64,000 bases of DNA from NCBI GenBank assembly GCA_019454045.1, contig SKCR01032785.1:62001-126000 (forward strand). Reading direction: 5' to 3'. The stretch is from Zanthoxylum bungeanum. Lineage: Eukaryota; Streptophyta; Magnoliopsida; Sapindales; Rutaceae. The position numbers and the translations under genes are program-made. A model generated the notes under the pieces. That model searched no databases, was not told where the DNA came from, and worked only from the letters and a program-made list of their open reading frames with translations. Positions 24,561-36,224 of the stretch are shown here, piece by piece (the stretch's first letter is position 1; each line of letters starts with the position of its first letter).

Positions 24561-24879
24561 AAAATAGATCTATGAAGATCCTTAAATTTCATTATCATAC
24601 TTTAAGGATCTAATTCTTAGTTCTGAGTAAGAAATTAAAGAGTCTATTGCGGCAAGCTTAATGGATTAAGTAATAAAGTTATCATCACATGAATATTCCA
24701 AATATCATGCTCCACTATTTGCTTAACTCCGGGCTTAGGCCTAATATGTTATTTTATCAAATAAAGTAACTTATTAGTTTTCAGGACCATCCTGAAATTT
24801 ATTCCCAATATGAAAATTAAAGTCGTTTAATACATTTTCCCCAGGATTATGTTTTAAACACTAATCTTTCAATTTATCT

Positions 24880-25100
24880 TGATTCTAATAGTCCAACTAT
24901 TTAATCAACGATTTAGGTACTATTTATTATAATGATTTCTATAGTCCAACTATATAATCAACTATAATTTAATTTGTTAAATTCAAATATATTGATTACA
25001 ATAATCCAATTATATAATCAACTATAAATGAAATAGTTTGAATACAGTCCAACTGTTTTATTAAAACAACATTAAATATTAGTCCAACTAATAAATAATT
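24880..25100. repeat. Short direct repeats AGTCCAACTAT in copia copy 1
   Basis: Five or six spaced copies of TAGTCCAACTATTTAATCAA-like words at about 24890, 24940, 25000, 25045 and 25080. The same cluster occurs in copy 2 at about 59545-59800, so it was present in the ancestor. It lies where the gag coding region would be expected to start. Confidence 0.65.
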
Positions 25101-25259
25101 TATTTGACGTAATATTTTGAATGAGCGCGTATGGCAAGTAACTAAACGAATATTGCAAATTTAATACTTGCCTCCCACTATTTTTCGACGAGCCTCTAAC
25201 CCTCTGTCAAGTACTCGGGAAACCGTGTTTCCTAGTGGGCTAGGATCATGTTAAATAAC

Positions 25260-25670
25260 ACACAATCTTGACTTTGGCTAACAAATTGTATGATAATTAA
25301 CTAGGTAGATCTCTAAGATCAATTGGATCCCATCTAATTCTTAGATCCAGTAGGGGGATGTCCAAGTCCGAAACATATATCCTATATATGCCAATATATC
25401 CAATATATTGCCTAACCTTTTTCCTCTGAATCAACTAAGCCTTGGCTTTGGCACAACAAACTTAGTGATCCCAGTTAAGCAGAACCCATTGACCATGGAA
25501 AGCTTCGTAATCAATGTCGATGGACAAGAAATGGTCTTGACTTTGGCCAACAAACCACAACTTGGACAAGACACCGATATGGAACAAAGCTCTCGTGATT
25601 CAAACACATCCTCGACGGACAAAGGCCTTGACTTTGGCCAACAAACCAATGCCAGTCTTAGATCTTGAGT
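25260..25670. repeat. Four spaced copies of CTTGACTTTGGCCAACAAA in copia copy 1
   Basis: Copies at about 25268, 25440, 25534 and 25625 (the first two diverged). They give an open plus-strand frame at 25408-25668, antisense to the element, which in copy 2 (60138-60380) carries a stop. I take it as a by-product of the repeats, not a gene. Confidence 0.6.
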
Positions 25671-25679
25671 AAGAATCAC

Positions 25680-27216
25680 TCAATGGAAGGAAAAACGCTT
25701 AATATTTTGTGAGGGTTTTTTGCGTGCAAATTGGCAACCAATTTATTATCTTTGTTAAGGTCTCATCATCATAAACCCTTAAACATGCATTCTAAACACA
25801 TAATAAGGCGCATATAAATAAATAATAATGATATGCGGATGGATACTTAACACATTGATCCTAGATCAAATCTCTCCATTTCCTCTCTCCCGCTAGCACA
25901 AGTATTTACTTCTACCTGTTACACTACACTTCTAAAGAAACCTTATATACATTGAGGGGAATAGGTGAGAAGATAAATACAAAGAGTATGGAGGTAATAG
26001 GCTGGACACGCATGTCCAATTAATAAATTCTAAATTTATTACAACAATTTCCAAAATTGCCCCACCCATCTAATATCCATCCGATATACATTATTCATGC
26101 ATCACAACCATGTATTCACACAAGCATGTTATCAATCAATCTAATCCAATTAATTAATCTAATAATTAATGACCATCCAATGTTCAAACAACGATTTGAT
26201 TTTGCGCGAGTCCAACTCGGTTTTGCGAATAAGTACTCAAAGTACGAATTCTTGAATTAACTTAAACTACAACATTAAATCCAATTTAATATGTATTTAA
26301 TACTAATTCACTATTTAATTCCAAATTAAATATTACACTTTATCAATCAACCTTTACGACTTAAATTCCAAATTTAATCGTTACGGGTCTCAAAGCCCGA
26401 TTAACATCCAATGTTAATTTAATTAAAGTCCAATGGGCTTTTAATTAATTTCTTAAGGCATGGACTTTTGGTGAACTTGGGTCAAACCCAAAGACTAAAG
26501 CCCATTTAAAGGAATCACCCTTATATGCCTAGAAACCAATTTAGGCCCATTAGGCCCAATTAAAATATTAAAGGTCCATTAGTCATAATTGGACTTTACG
26601 GTAATGGTTTTGGGCCCAATTGGATCCAACCAATTTAGCCTAAACCTAACTTGGTACAACCAAGCCCAATAAGCCCAATAACAACTTTTCAAGCCCAAAT
26701 CCAATTTAAGCCCAATTTAATTAAACTACAAAATTCCAAATTTCATATTTAATTAAACAAAGTGTATGGCATAATTAATTACCCAATTCAATATTTCCAA
26801 AACATCAATTAGCCTAATTAATCATGCTCTTTAACATTAAAACATGTCCAACACATTTTAACAAAAATCAAACCTAATTTCATGCTATTAAGCTCTCGAC
26901 AATTTGGGGTTATTTGTGTTCGATTCGGTTTCAATCCAATTAAATCCACAATCGACATTAAATCAACATTTCCCAATCGTTTCAAGTAATCCAATGATCA
27001 ACGAAACAAAAAATACCAAGAATTATGGCAATATAAGATTCGGCCAAGCCTCACCAAAAGGGGAAAAAATGATCCAATCACAATTTCATGAAATTGATTC
27101 AATCAATCTTCAATTAAACTACATTTAAGCATACTCAATCATCCAATTTCATAAAATCATGCTCAAATACAATTTACCCAATTTTAACCCTAAATACAAG
27201 TTTCATGCTTTTACTC
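25680..27216 (-). other. 5' untranslated part of copia copy 1, no gene
   Basis: AT-rich leader between PBS and gag on the minus strand, with many AAGCCCAAT-like words. Colinear with 60390-62040 of copy 2. The short plus-strand ORFs at 26057-26260 and 26904-27128 also occur in altered form in copy 2 and show no protein motif. Confidence 0.6.
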
Positions 27217-27229
27217 GCTCTGATACAAT
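27217..27229 (-). promoter_or_regulatory. PBS of copia copy 1 (tRNA-Met type)
   Basis: Plus strand GCTCTGATACAAT, read on the minus strand as ATTGTATCAGAGC, one change from the usual TGGTATCAGAGC initiator-tRNA-Met PBS of plant copia elements. It directly abuts the LTR end at 27230. Confidence 0.8.
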
Positions 27230-29263
27230 TGTTGGGTAATCTCTAAGTCTCGAGGATCGAATCAAGCATAGAAACATACATGTGAATACACGAGGAAGTT
27301 GCGAAATACTTACATCGAGCGGTTGAGCGATGCGTCGAAGAACAAAAACTTCAAGCTCCCTCCAAGGTGTGTCACGGCAGTGGACTGTTTTTGGTCTTCC
27401 AAGAATTCGGAAATGGTCATCCAAATATGCTCCAAGCTCCAAGCTTCGGTGGACGATTCCAAGCTCACGTGTGCGGTTTCCCTATCACCTTCGCAAGACT
27501 CAAATGTGTGCTAGCACCTTGGAATTTTGCCACAAAATTCACTAATTTGTTCCTTATGGCTCTCGGCTTTTGATGAACAAAAGAGAGAAAGAAAGCCCAT
27601 TGGGCGTGAGTGAGGAGAGGAAAGAGAGAAGAGAAGAATATGTGTTGGGTTGCTAATTGATTTCAAAAATCAAAACATATACCAAATAATAAAATAACAA
27701 TATATGTCATTCAAGCTTTCAAAAAGATTTCCAACCACTTCCATCAACTCACATCACTCATGAATAGTGACTGGTGTCAATCACTCAAAGTGAAAGACAT
27801 CTATCACTTGATTGACAAATGATGTGACGCTAGATGTGACTTGCGGGTCCCACTTCGATTCTAAATGCGAATGGTTCCGCAAACACTCCCGGGCTCGGAT
27901 TCACTAATTTCGAATTAACGAATTTTCCGTTGTGACGTAATTAAATCAAATTTAATTAAATAATCATGCCTAGCATAATTACTATTCACATCGCTAACGA
28001 ATTAATTCTAAATTAATTCGTTCACCCGAATTAAAATCTAATTTCAATTCCGCGTCGAAATCCAATTTCTTTTAATATATCGAATATATTAATTTATCTA
28101 TTAATTCCAAATTAATCGTTCTCTCTCTTTAAATAATATTTTATCCCAGATAAAATATCTCCGTAATTAATCCCAGATTAATTTTTTCTCTCAACTAATT
28201 AATCCCAGATTAATAAAATGCGAGTCATACGTCATCGGTGAATCTTCGGGAAGCGACCATGAGATCCTCGGATATGTTGACAGTAAATTCGGTCGTCGGA
28301 CTATCCGAACACGTAAGTACCTCGTACTACGTTTGTACCGATTTACAAGACAAGGTTGGCTTCTAGCAAAGCGCCATGACTACCCAATTCCCCAGAAACA
28401 TGCTTACAGGAATAAGCGATCTATATCAGGCGTAGTATACGTAGTATTGCGTATCTCGATCCAGTATCGGGTGTCACATGCTAGGCCTAGGGTTGGAATT
28501 GTGTATGCCTCGTACGAAGCACATATCAGATCTCTGGTAACTAGTCTCTATAATCGGATAAACATGACCTAGTCATTTTATCCCGATAGCTGCAGCTTAT
28601 AAGAGAACCAGTCCCGTATCCTACGTGACCATCATCTCCACTATGACTGGAGTGATACTTCCGTCTCGACATCACACCCAACACACTACGATTCTCAATA
28701 TACCCAGCAGAGGTGTACACAGAACATGTTAAAGCCCTGGACGACCTAAAACCAAAGTATATTGATTGTCGCAAGTATTAGCGGTGCAAGTCTCAGGTTA
28801 AGACCAAATACACCTACCCTGATTTCGGACTTCCATAGACACATAGTCATACTACCAATGGAATTCCGAGAGGTCTATCCAGAGCGAAGCTGTTTTCCGT
28901 ACCATCGGTAAAACACAACCTCCTACTACACTTGCATGAGTATCCTATACCCAAATGTATGAGAACTATGCTGTTTTGCCCTCATAACGCGCACAAGTGT
29001 AATACTAGTCTTTTATGCATTATCGATGTCCGATCTCGATAATACTCTGACTAGGGATATTTAATGATTAAACCTTCGCGGATTGATAATGTCTCATATC
29101 ATCTCAATCCAGGTACTAATCATAAGGACCTCCTATCATTTATACATCTTGGTGATCTAATCACAAATGATAAGAGATCAATTTCCTTTGTCACATAGTT
29201 AATTTGTGCAACAGCACCACGATCTGTAAAAATAGTGACGCTATGGGTCATAACTGTCCAACA
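27230..29263 (-). repeat. Copia copy 1, 5' LTR (right), 2034 bp
   Basis: Complete: TGTTGG at 27230 and CCAACA ending at 29263 form matching inverted ends. Contains the about 140-bp segment (27605-27740) that the left LTR has lost. Its right neighbour is Tat LTR sequence of type D. Confidence 0.88.
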
Positions 29264-30559
29264 TCTGACCTTACCAATAACACACTCAGTTCGCACAAAG
29301 CACCTTCAATTCAGCCTTCAACTCAAGCACAAAGCACGTTCAATTCAACCCTCTTTCACGTAAGACACTCCTCTTCACGTCAGCCTCTTTGCTTCACGCT
29401 AAAATAGCAACCCATCAGCCCCTAAAACACAGCCCCTGACCACCGAAAACTGCCCCTGGAACATAGCCCCTGACCACCAAAAACTGCCCCTGGAACATAG
29501 CCCATGACCACCAAAAATCACCACTGAAACAGCCCTTCAAACCACCGAAACTGCACCTTAGGAACTGCCAGCAATTACTGTGAAACACAGTCTAGAACTG
29601 GCTCCAAACAATCACAAAAATAGTAAGCCAAAATACCCTTAAACAACCGCAAATAGTGACCAGAAAATACAACGAAAACAACAGCGAAATATAGTAAAAC
29701 AGCAGCCCAAAACAGCAAAGCAACGAATGAAAACAACGAACCAGTAAATCGGAGGAGTTACGGAGCATCAACCCTTCCGACAACCGCGTAGCGCACTTCC
29801 AAGAGACGACTTAAGAGGTTAGACCTGAGGGCACCCTTTTTTTTATTTATTCTCCTTTTTTTTATTTATTTTCTTACTTTATTTCGCATGAGTATTGTGG
29901 ATTGGTGTATGATATAAATTTCGGATGAATGGAATATGTGTTCTCTCTTGCGGTATTTCGGATGGAAACCCAGACGTAAATTCCGTAGCCAAATTCGAAT
30001 GGACGGTAGTGCGGTCTGTACTTGGGAGACAACTCCACGTACCACTCGAGAGACACAAATATTTCATTTCATCCAACCTTGTGTTTGAGCATGATTTAGT
30101 CGTTAGTATGTTATTTATTTTTAAGCATGATTTAGTCGTTAGTATGTTATTTCTTTATGCATGATTTAGTTATTTTCTTTCACATTAGGAATTTAATTTA
30201 CGTTTATGTCTAGGTTGTTATTTATTCATTTTTGATAATTCAATATGCTCATGAGATTATTGTGTGTTATCGTGTGTTTGCCGTTATGATGACTTACTTT
30301 TAAAGCATGCAAACTTAGATATAGGTTTTATTTTCATGCACGTGAACGTAGAAATAGAATACTCTTGGGAATATATGTTGCGTAGACTTGGTTAAATTAT
30401 TACACAAATCCGTTCATTACAAGTGGCATAAGTAAGTGACCATTCTGAACCCAACGGTTTGAGGTCTTCCCTTGCGAGGGGTGAGTGCGGCCTTAAATCT
30501 TTGTCTCAGTTCATACTGGGTGGCGACTCCATTATTCTCTGGTTTAGTTCCTCCGTGGG
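29264..30559 (+). mobile_element. Tat/Ogre-like LTR fragment, type D, 3' part
   Basis: Bases 29264-29510 match 12417-12659, and the segment continues through the family blocks GGAGTTACGGAGCATCAACC (29753), the GACCTGAGGGCACCC motif and the AACCCAACGGTTTGAGG motif (30449). It stops at CTCCGTGGG (about 30559), short of the LTR end, where the inverted LTR C starts. It is probably the 3' LTR of the element whose 5' LTR begins at 11579 (inference). Confidence 0.78.
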
Positions 30560-30770
30560 TGTAGGCAAGGTACAAAAGTGGGCGACGCTGTCCGGGCTCG
30601 CGGCCCGGTCGGGAGTACGGAGTAGTCCGCGGGGAACTAAACCGGAGAAATAAAATGGAGTCACCACCCAGTGTGAACTGGGAAATGATTTAAGGCCGCA
30701 CTTACCCCTCGCAAGGGAAGACCTCAAACAGTTGGGTTCGGAACGGTCCCTTACTTATGCCAATTGTAAT
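30420..30770. repeat. Inverted repeat formed by two Tat LTRs tail to tail
   Basis: The left arm (about 30420-30558) has AACCCAACGGTTTGAGGTCT and a GGGTGGCGACTCC motif. The right arm (about 30630-30770) carries the complements (AGACCTCAAACAGTTGGGTT, GGAGTCACCACCC). Arms of about 140 bases are separated by about 70 bases. Weaker matching extends outward through both LTRs, interrupted by extra repeats in LTR C. Confidence 0.85.
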
Positions 30771-31039
30771 GAAAAGATTTATTCAATAGTATAACCAAGT
30801 CTCATACAACACATACAAGATAATTTAGCAACACACAAAAGTTTGCACACCCATAATCGTAAATAAGAAATAAAGGCAAAACGCATTATTCATAAACATA
30901 TTGAAATTTAAACTGCAATAGTGTAATTAATGACAACTACAAAAGCATTAATAATAAAAGCAGGTAATTAGGTGCATAATGCAAAGGAAATGACCAAAGA
31001 AGCAAACGTGCATGAAATGTGATGAAAAGAAATCTGTTC

Positions 31040-31390
31040 ACTGCATGTGCATTCGTGTAACGTTTGAAAATACGTTCAAACGATAAACAGAATGTTTGCG
31101 TTCATATATCGTTCGAAAATTTGTTCGAACGGGATGAGACCTGATGCATGGTAAAGCAGAATACATGCGCGTTCGAGTAGCGTTATGAAACGCGTTCGAA
31201 CAGAAATGAGACAGAATATTCACATTCGTATAGCGTTTGGAAACACATTCGAACGGGATAAGACCTGATGCATGATAAAAAAAATAGATACGCATTCGAG
31301 TAGCGTTCGTAAACACGTTCGAACGGACTGAGGCAGAATGCATACGTTCGTGTAGCGTTTGGAAATGCGTTCGAACGAGATCACCAAAAT
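31040..31390 (-). repeat. TTCGAACG tandem array in LTR C
   Basis: Six or seven units of about 50 bases, each with CGTTCGTGTAGCGTTTGGAA and a GCGTTCGAACG-like word: the complement of the array at 14405-14830. Units are more diverged here and two carry a shared GATGAGACCTGATGCATG insertion. Confidence 0.8.
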
Positions 31391-31497
31391 GGCATCTGAA
31401 ATGACACAAACACATGTATAGATAAACAAATACATAATGTAGGACCTCGTATGCCTGATTGAACATATTTCACATTCAATCGAGTGTACTTCATCCG

Positions 31498-32060
31498 GCG
31501 CGGCAAAACATCGTGGTAAAGGTAGCCTTTAGGCATTTCCCTCGAATAGAGGACCTTTAATCCACCCTAGTTAGCCCATGCGCACTAGAATGCAATGCAT
31601 GCATAAATAAAGCAATGATATGCAAAGGGTAAATGACATAATAAAAGGTGCGGCAAAACATCATGGTAAAGGTAGCCTTTAGGCATTTCCCTCGAATAGA
31701 GGACCTTTAATCCACCCTAGTTAGCCCATGCGCATTAAATTATCAATGCATGAATAAACAAATAAATAATATGGGACCTTGTATGCCCGATTAAACACAT
31801 TTACCATTAAATCGAGTGTACTTTGTCCGGCGCGGCAAAACATCGTGGTAAAGGTAGCCTTTAGGCATTTCCCTCGAATAGATGACCTTTAATCCACCAT
31901 AGTTAGCCCATGTGCACTAGAATGCAATGCATGCGTAAATAAAGCAATGATATGCAAATGGTAAATGACATAATAAAAGGCGCGGCAAAACATCGTGGAA
32001 AAGGTAGCCTTTAGGCATTTCCCTCGAACAGAGGACCTTTAATCCACCCTAGTTTGCCCA
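31498..32060 (-). repeat. Four tandem copies of the AAGGTAGCCTTTAGGCATTT block in LTR C
   Basis: Copies start at about 31498, 31650, 31833 and 31980 and share GCGGCAAAACATCGTGG, the AGGCATTTCCCTCGAATAG segment, and TTAGCCCATGCGCA. Two alternate spacers give a higher-order repeat of about 335 bases (31498/31650 against 31833/31980). Complement of the block at 13885-14300. Confidence 0.85.
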
Positions 32061-34408
32061 TGCGCATTAAATTATCAATGCATGACTAAAAAACAACACA
32101 TCGAAAATAAATAGCGGAACAAAATTAAATACCAAAATGTAACACGTGCTTGAAAGTTTCTCAAGCGGTACGTGGAGTTGTATCCCAAGTACAGACCGCA
32201 CTACCGTCCATTCGGATTCAGCTACAAAATTCACGTCTGGGTTTCCATCCGATATACCGCAAGAGATAGCACGCAATCATCAACTCAATGTATGCATGGA
32301 ATATGATAATGCATGTGATGAAACAACAATAAATAACAGAAATGATAAATAGTAAGCTAAGTGCGAAATATTAAAGGAAAATAAATGACTAAAAAATAAA
32401 TGGCGGAATAATAAAAGAGAGATGTGACCAATGGTTTGGCCATTTTTAATATAGGACTTCACATGCCCGGTTGGACGTATTCCACGTCCAACCAAGCATG
32501 CCGTGTCCGAAATAACAAAATAAAATATAACAAAGGGGTGCCCTCAGGTCTTAACTTTTAAGTCGCTTCTTGGGAGTGCGTTGGGACGTCGCCGGAAGGG
32601 TTAATGCTCAGTTATTTTTCTGGTTTGCCGTTGTTTTGTACTGTCATTTTCGTTGTTTTCTTCACTGTTTTTCTACTATTTTTCCTTACTGTATTGCTCG
32701 CTGTTTGGTTGGTTTTATAGACTGTTTTGGGGTATTATTTTTGGTGTTTATCGGGCTAATGGTGGCTGGACGTTCAGTGTGTACCGAGTGTGTGGGGCTT
32801 CAAAATGAGTGTGTGGTCTGATTGTCTTTGGTGGCTGCCGAGTTGTAGAGGGCTGGGGGCTGTGAAGTTTCGGTTTAGGGATATTTGGCATTTGTGTGTT
32901 GATTAGGGCTGCTGCTTGTTGGCTTAGGGTTGTTCTTTAGTCGGTGGAGGGCTTGAACTTTTCTTTGTATTGTCGGTTGGAGGCTCAGTGTGTGTCTTGT
33001 TGTTCGGTCAATGAGTTATGTTAGTGAACTGTTTAGTTGATTTGGCTGAGCGAGAGAGGGAGACGTGAGGGTTCCTGAGGGAGGGAGGCGTGAGGGTTGA
33101 TCCAATGAGTGGTGTGTGTTGTTGTAAGTCCTTGTGTGTGATAGTGTGTTCATCAACGTGGTGTTTTGTTGCTTACGCTGGAGAGAGGGGACGTGAGGGT
33201 TGTTAGGGTTCTCTTGTGTCGGTTCAATGGTGTGAGGTGGCTTTGATGGTTTGTTGACTTAGAGATGGTGCAGTGAGTGTGTTTAGAGAGAGAAGGAATA
33301 GAGTTCAGAGAGGTTCGAAAGAGAGTAGATGACTTAGGGTTTTTATTCTTTGTTTGGCCGTGAATGAGAAAGGCTATGGAGAGTGAGAAAGAGAGATTTT
33401 GTTGTGGTTCACGTGTGCATGAGTTTAGGGTTTTTGTTTCGTACCGAGGGGGAGAGAGAGATAGAGGCTGGCTGTGAGTTAGATGGTAAGAAGCCAGGGG
33501 CTAGTTTTAGTCTTTTAGAGAGATGGAAGAGAGAAGGAGTAAATAGAGAGTGATGGAAGGCTGTGGTTGTTTGTGTGGCTTGTTTTCTTTTTTTTTCATT
33601 CCGCTGTGAGTGAGATGAGAGGGAAAGGCCTGAGAGTTAGCTAGGGTTTTGTGGTCTAAGGGTCTGTGTTTCACGTTGAAGCTGATGAGTGCGTCTTGCT
33701 GAATGAAGAGAGTGGGGACTGTCTAGGGTTTATTCATTGTTTTCGATTGAGAGAGGCGAGGGAGAGAGTGATGGAGAGAAGAGGCCGAGAGCCTTAGGGT
33801 TTTATTATTTGTATTACCGTGAGAATGTGCCAATGGACATTAGGGTTTTTTTGTTTCCTCCTTTATATAGTATCTTGTTAGGGTTTCCTTGTGTGTGCAT
33901 GACTTAAAAAGGGAACAAATCAATCAATATGTGTGTATTTAATTTAAAATATAAGGAAAGAATATTCATATTTTTTGTGGGAAATTTCTTTAATTTGGGA
34001 TGTGATTGGATTAAATTATGAAGGGGATTTGATTTAATTAGGAAGGGGATTATTTTGATTTAAACTGGATTTGATTTAATTTAATCGGATTTAATTTAAT
34101 TTAATTGGATTTGATTGGATTTAATTTAATTTGTGACATGTGTTTTAAATATTTTAATTATTTTTGGATTGGGCTTGGGCGAAATGAACTTTGGATGGGT
34201 GAGGGGGTTTTGGGCTGAGGCTTAATATTTTAAAATAGAGATTAATCGAGCGAACCCGAGGCCAATTAGCGAGTTAAATTATTGATGTATTAATTTTTAA
34301 ATTTTTTTCCTTTCGACGTCCGTTTCCCGCGACTTCCGCAACTTATCGGGTAGTGCCTTCATAGAAGGCTCATCATTGGGCTTTCATGCAAAAATGCAAG
34401 TGTCTACT

Positions 34409-34424
34409 GTCGCCCCCACTTTGA
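34409..34424 (-). promoter_or_regulatory. Polypurine tract of Tat element C
   Basis: Minus-strand CAAAGTGGGGGCGAC directly before the LTR start. Primes plus-strand DNA synthesis. Its position fixes the orientation of LTR C as a 3' LTR. Confidence 0.8.
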
Positions 34425-34589
34425 TGGGACTTGTACAGTGTGTGACAATGACAATCCTATCAAAGTCATGCATGTATTTTTTACTTATCTGGCTTGCCAG
34501 CTGTTGGCGAACTTACCTGTTGTTTTGAGACGCTTCGAACCGAGTTGATTTGGTGACGAGGTGCTGTGACCCATGGGTCTTGTTCCCGA

Positions 34590-35200
34590 ACCACCGAGTG
34601 GGTTTTGTTCCCGAATTGAATTGAGGGTCTTGTTCCCGAATTGAGATGAATATCTTGTTCCCGAATTGAGATGAGGGTCTTGTTCCCTATTTGAGTTGTG
34701 GATTTTGTTCCCAAACTGAGTTGTGGGTTTTGTTCCCGATTGTGGGTCTTGTTCCCAAATTGAATTGCGGGCCTTGTTCCGATTGTGGGTCTTGTTCCCA
34801 AATTGAGTTACGGGTCTTGTTCCCGATTGTGGGTCTTGTTCCCAAATTGAATTGCGGGTCTTGTTCCCGATTGTGGGTCTTGTTCCCAAATTGAGTTGCG
34901 GGTCTTGTTCCCGATTGTGGGTCTTGTTCCCGATTGCGGGTCTTGTTCCCAAATTGAGTTGCTAGTCTTGTTCCCGATTGTGGGTCTTGTTCCCAATTGA
35001 GTTGCGGGTCTTGTTCCCGATTGTGGGTCTTGTTCCCAAATTGAGTTGCGGGTCTTGTTCCCGATTGTGGTTCTTGTTCCCAAATTGAGTTGCGGGTCTT
35101 ATTCCCGATTGTGGATCTTTTTCCCAATTGAGTTGCGGGTCTTGTTCCCGATTTGTTGTGGGTCTTGTTCCCGATTTGAGTTGAGGGTCTTATTCCTGAA
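34590..35200 (-). repeat. Tandem array of about 21/42-bp units in the 3' UTR of Tat element C
   Basis: About fourteen units alternate TTGTTCCCGATTGTGGGTC and TTGTTCCCAAATTGAGTTGC on the plus strand. On the minus strand several frames are open across the array (up to 207 residues from 35310), giving NKTRNSIWEQDPQSGTRP-like repeats. The frames switch with unit length, which argues against a real protein. Tat elements are known to generate tandem repeats in the region before the 3' LTR. Beyond about 35310 the origin is unclear. Confidence 0.85.
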
Positions 35201-35310
35201 CCGCTTGTCTTTGCCGCTTTTCTTGAAAACCTGCGAACAAAAACAAAGCAAAATTGTGTGCATGTGACATGTATGCATGTATGCATGGATATGTTTCCTA
35301 TCATCATCAA

Positions 35311-36022
35311 GGCATCAACATTTACTTAATAGTGCCGAATCTAACCAAATGGGACAACTTAAGCTTAACTCTTTATCTAATTCGAAAATGGGAATAGGGA
35401 TTTAAGCATTAAACTTTGAAATAGAAAGATGGAATAGAAAAAAGAGCTTACTTGGTGGGTGATGAGTTGAAAAAGAGCAATCCTTATTTCTTATGATTGG
35501 CGTGAACAATGATTCACACCTTCTTCTTCTTCTTCTTGTTGATGAAGAATAAACGTAAATTGGAGATGAAAAAAATGAGAAAGATAAATATTAACTCATT
35601 TATACAATAAATGGTTGATATTTTATGAATAAAATAATATAATTAACTCTCACATGTCACAATTCTAGAAAACTCACGAAATTTCACTATTTAACCCACC
35701 AAAACACATAATATTTACCTTCTTCTGTTCAATAATTGAAAAACTGTTCAACATAAAAGTTGTAGATTATTGTCTGAACTTTCCAAAGATATAAGGATCT
35801 ACGAAAACAGACATCGGTAGCTTAAGTTATGGCCAAAATGTTAAGGATTTTCCGTTACACGACAGAAAATAATCATATACCGGAACTGCAAATTTTTCGT
35901 CAAGTTTTCAAAAAATGATTTCATGGATACTATTATACTCATGCATGATTTTATGATACGTAATACATCTAACATGACAAAAAGAATTCCCTGGGTTGCA
36001 TCGGAATGACCAAGGTGTTACA
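35311..36022 (-). mobile_element. Ty3/gypsy-type 3' LTR, partial
   Basis: Minus strand begins TGTAACACCTTGG at 36022. A PPT-like AAGTGGGAGAA lies directly upstream (36023-36035), preceded by GAGGACGAATCC, typical of the end of the chromovirus internal region. The left end is lost or blurred against Tat element C. A TTC microsatellite is at 35519-35538. No gene. Confidence 0.55.
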
Positions 36023-36224
36023 TTCTCCCACTTATTTAGGATTCGTCCTCGAATCCTAACCTGGGCTACTTGACGTGTCACATGAAATGAATTCAACTAT
36101 CACATGCAATGATATCATGACTCTCACATGCAATAATTCCTACATGAGTTAGAGAACTTACTTAAAGTCAATGGACCTGCTGCAGTCAATTGACGCCTAA
36201 AGAACCATACTCTAATACCATCTT
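36023..36224 (-). mobile_element. 202-bp internal region between two LTRs, with PPT and PBS
   Basis: Bounded on the left (minus-strand 3' side) by PPT ATAAGTGGGAGAA and on the right by a Met-type PBS, TGGTATTAGAG (minus strand of 36210-36220). No ORF of note. Either a TRIM-like non-autonomous element or an element that lost its coding part by internal deletion. Confidence 0.6.

Larger units (their letters stand above)
19504..29263 (-). mobile_element. Ty1/copia element, copy 1 (degenerate, both LTRs present)
   Basis: LTRs 19504-21349 (this is the 3' LTR, truncated) and 27230-29263 (5' LTR) flank a 5.9-kb internal region with copia-order remnants on the minus strand: gag near 24.2-24.8 kb, integrase near 23.3 kb, RT near 22.3 kb, RNase H at 21.8-22.0 kb. 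Order gag-IN-RT-RH defines Ty1/copia. PBS (minus) at 27217-27229 is of the Met type. PPT (minus) AAGTGGAAGAT abuts the left LTR at 21350. The coding region is full of stops and frameshifts. The first 70-80 bases of the left LTR and the matching target duplication are missing, in line with a deletion at 19503. Same family and orientation as 54337-64000. Confidence 0.88.
30560..34408 (-). mobile_element. Tat/Ogre-like 3' LTR 'C' (about 3.85 kb)
   Basis: On the minus strand it begins at 34407/34408 with GTAGACACTTGCATTTTTGC, carries the family block near 34310-34380, and ends TGCCTACA-like at 30560. Extra length over LTRs A and B comes from internal repeats (31040-31390, 31498-32060) and from a G/T/A-rich segment at 32800-33900 with GAGAGAG and TAGGGTTT words. 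It is preceded (minus sense) by a PPT at 34409-34424, so it is a 3' LTR. No gene inside; open stretches are short and repeat-derived. Confidence 0.82.

Noticed and set aside
25408..25679. Plus-strand ORF of 86 residues shared by both copia copies
   Set aside because: Antisense to the element, built on four short repeats and broken by a stop in copy 2.
33240..33900. TAGGGTTT words suggesting interstitial telomere repeat
   Set aside because: Scattered single words, never in tandem; the usual number for G/T-rich LTR sequence.
34485..35310. Minus-strand ORFs up to 207 residues with NKTRNSIWEQDPQ repeats
   Set aside because: Direct translation of the 3' UTR tandem array; several frames are open and the frame changes between units.
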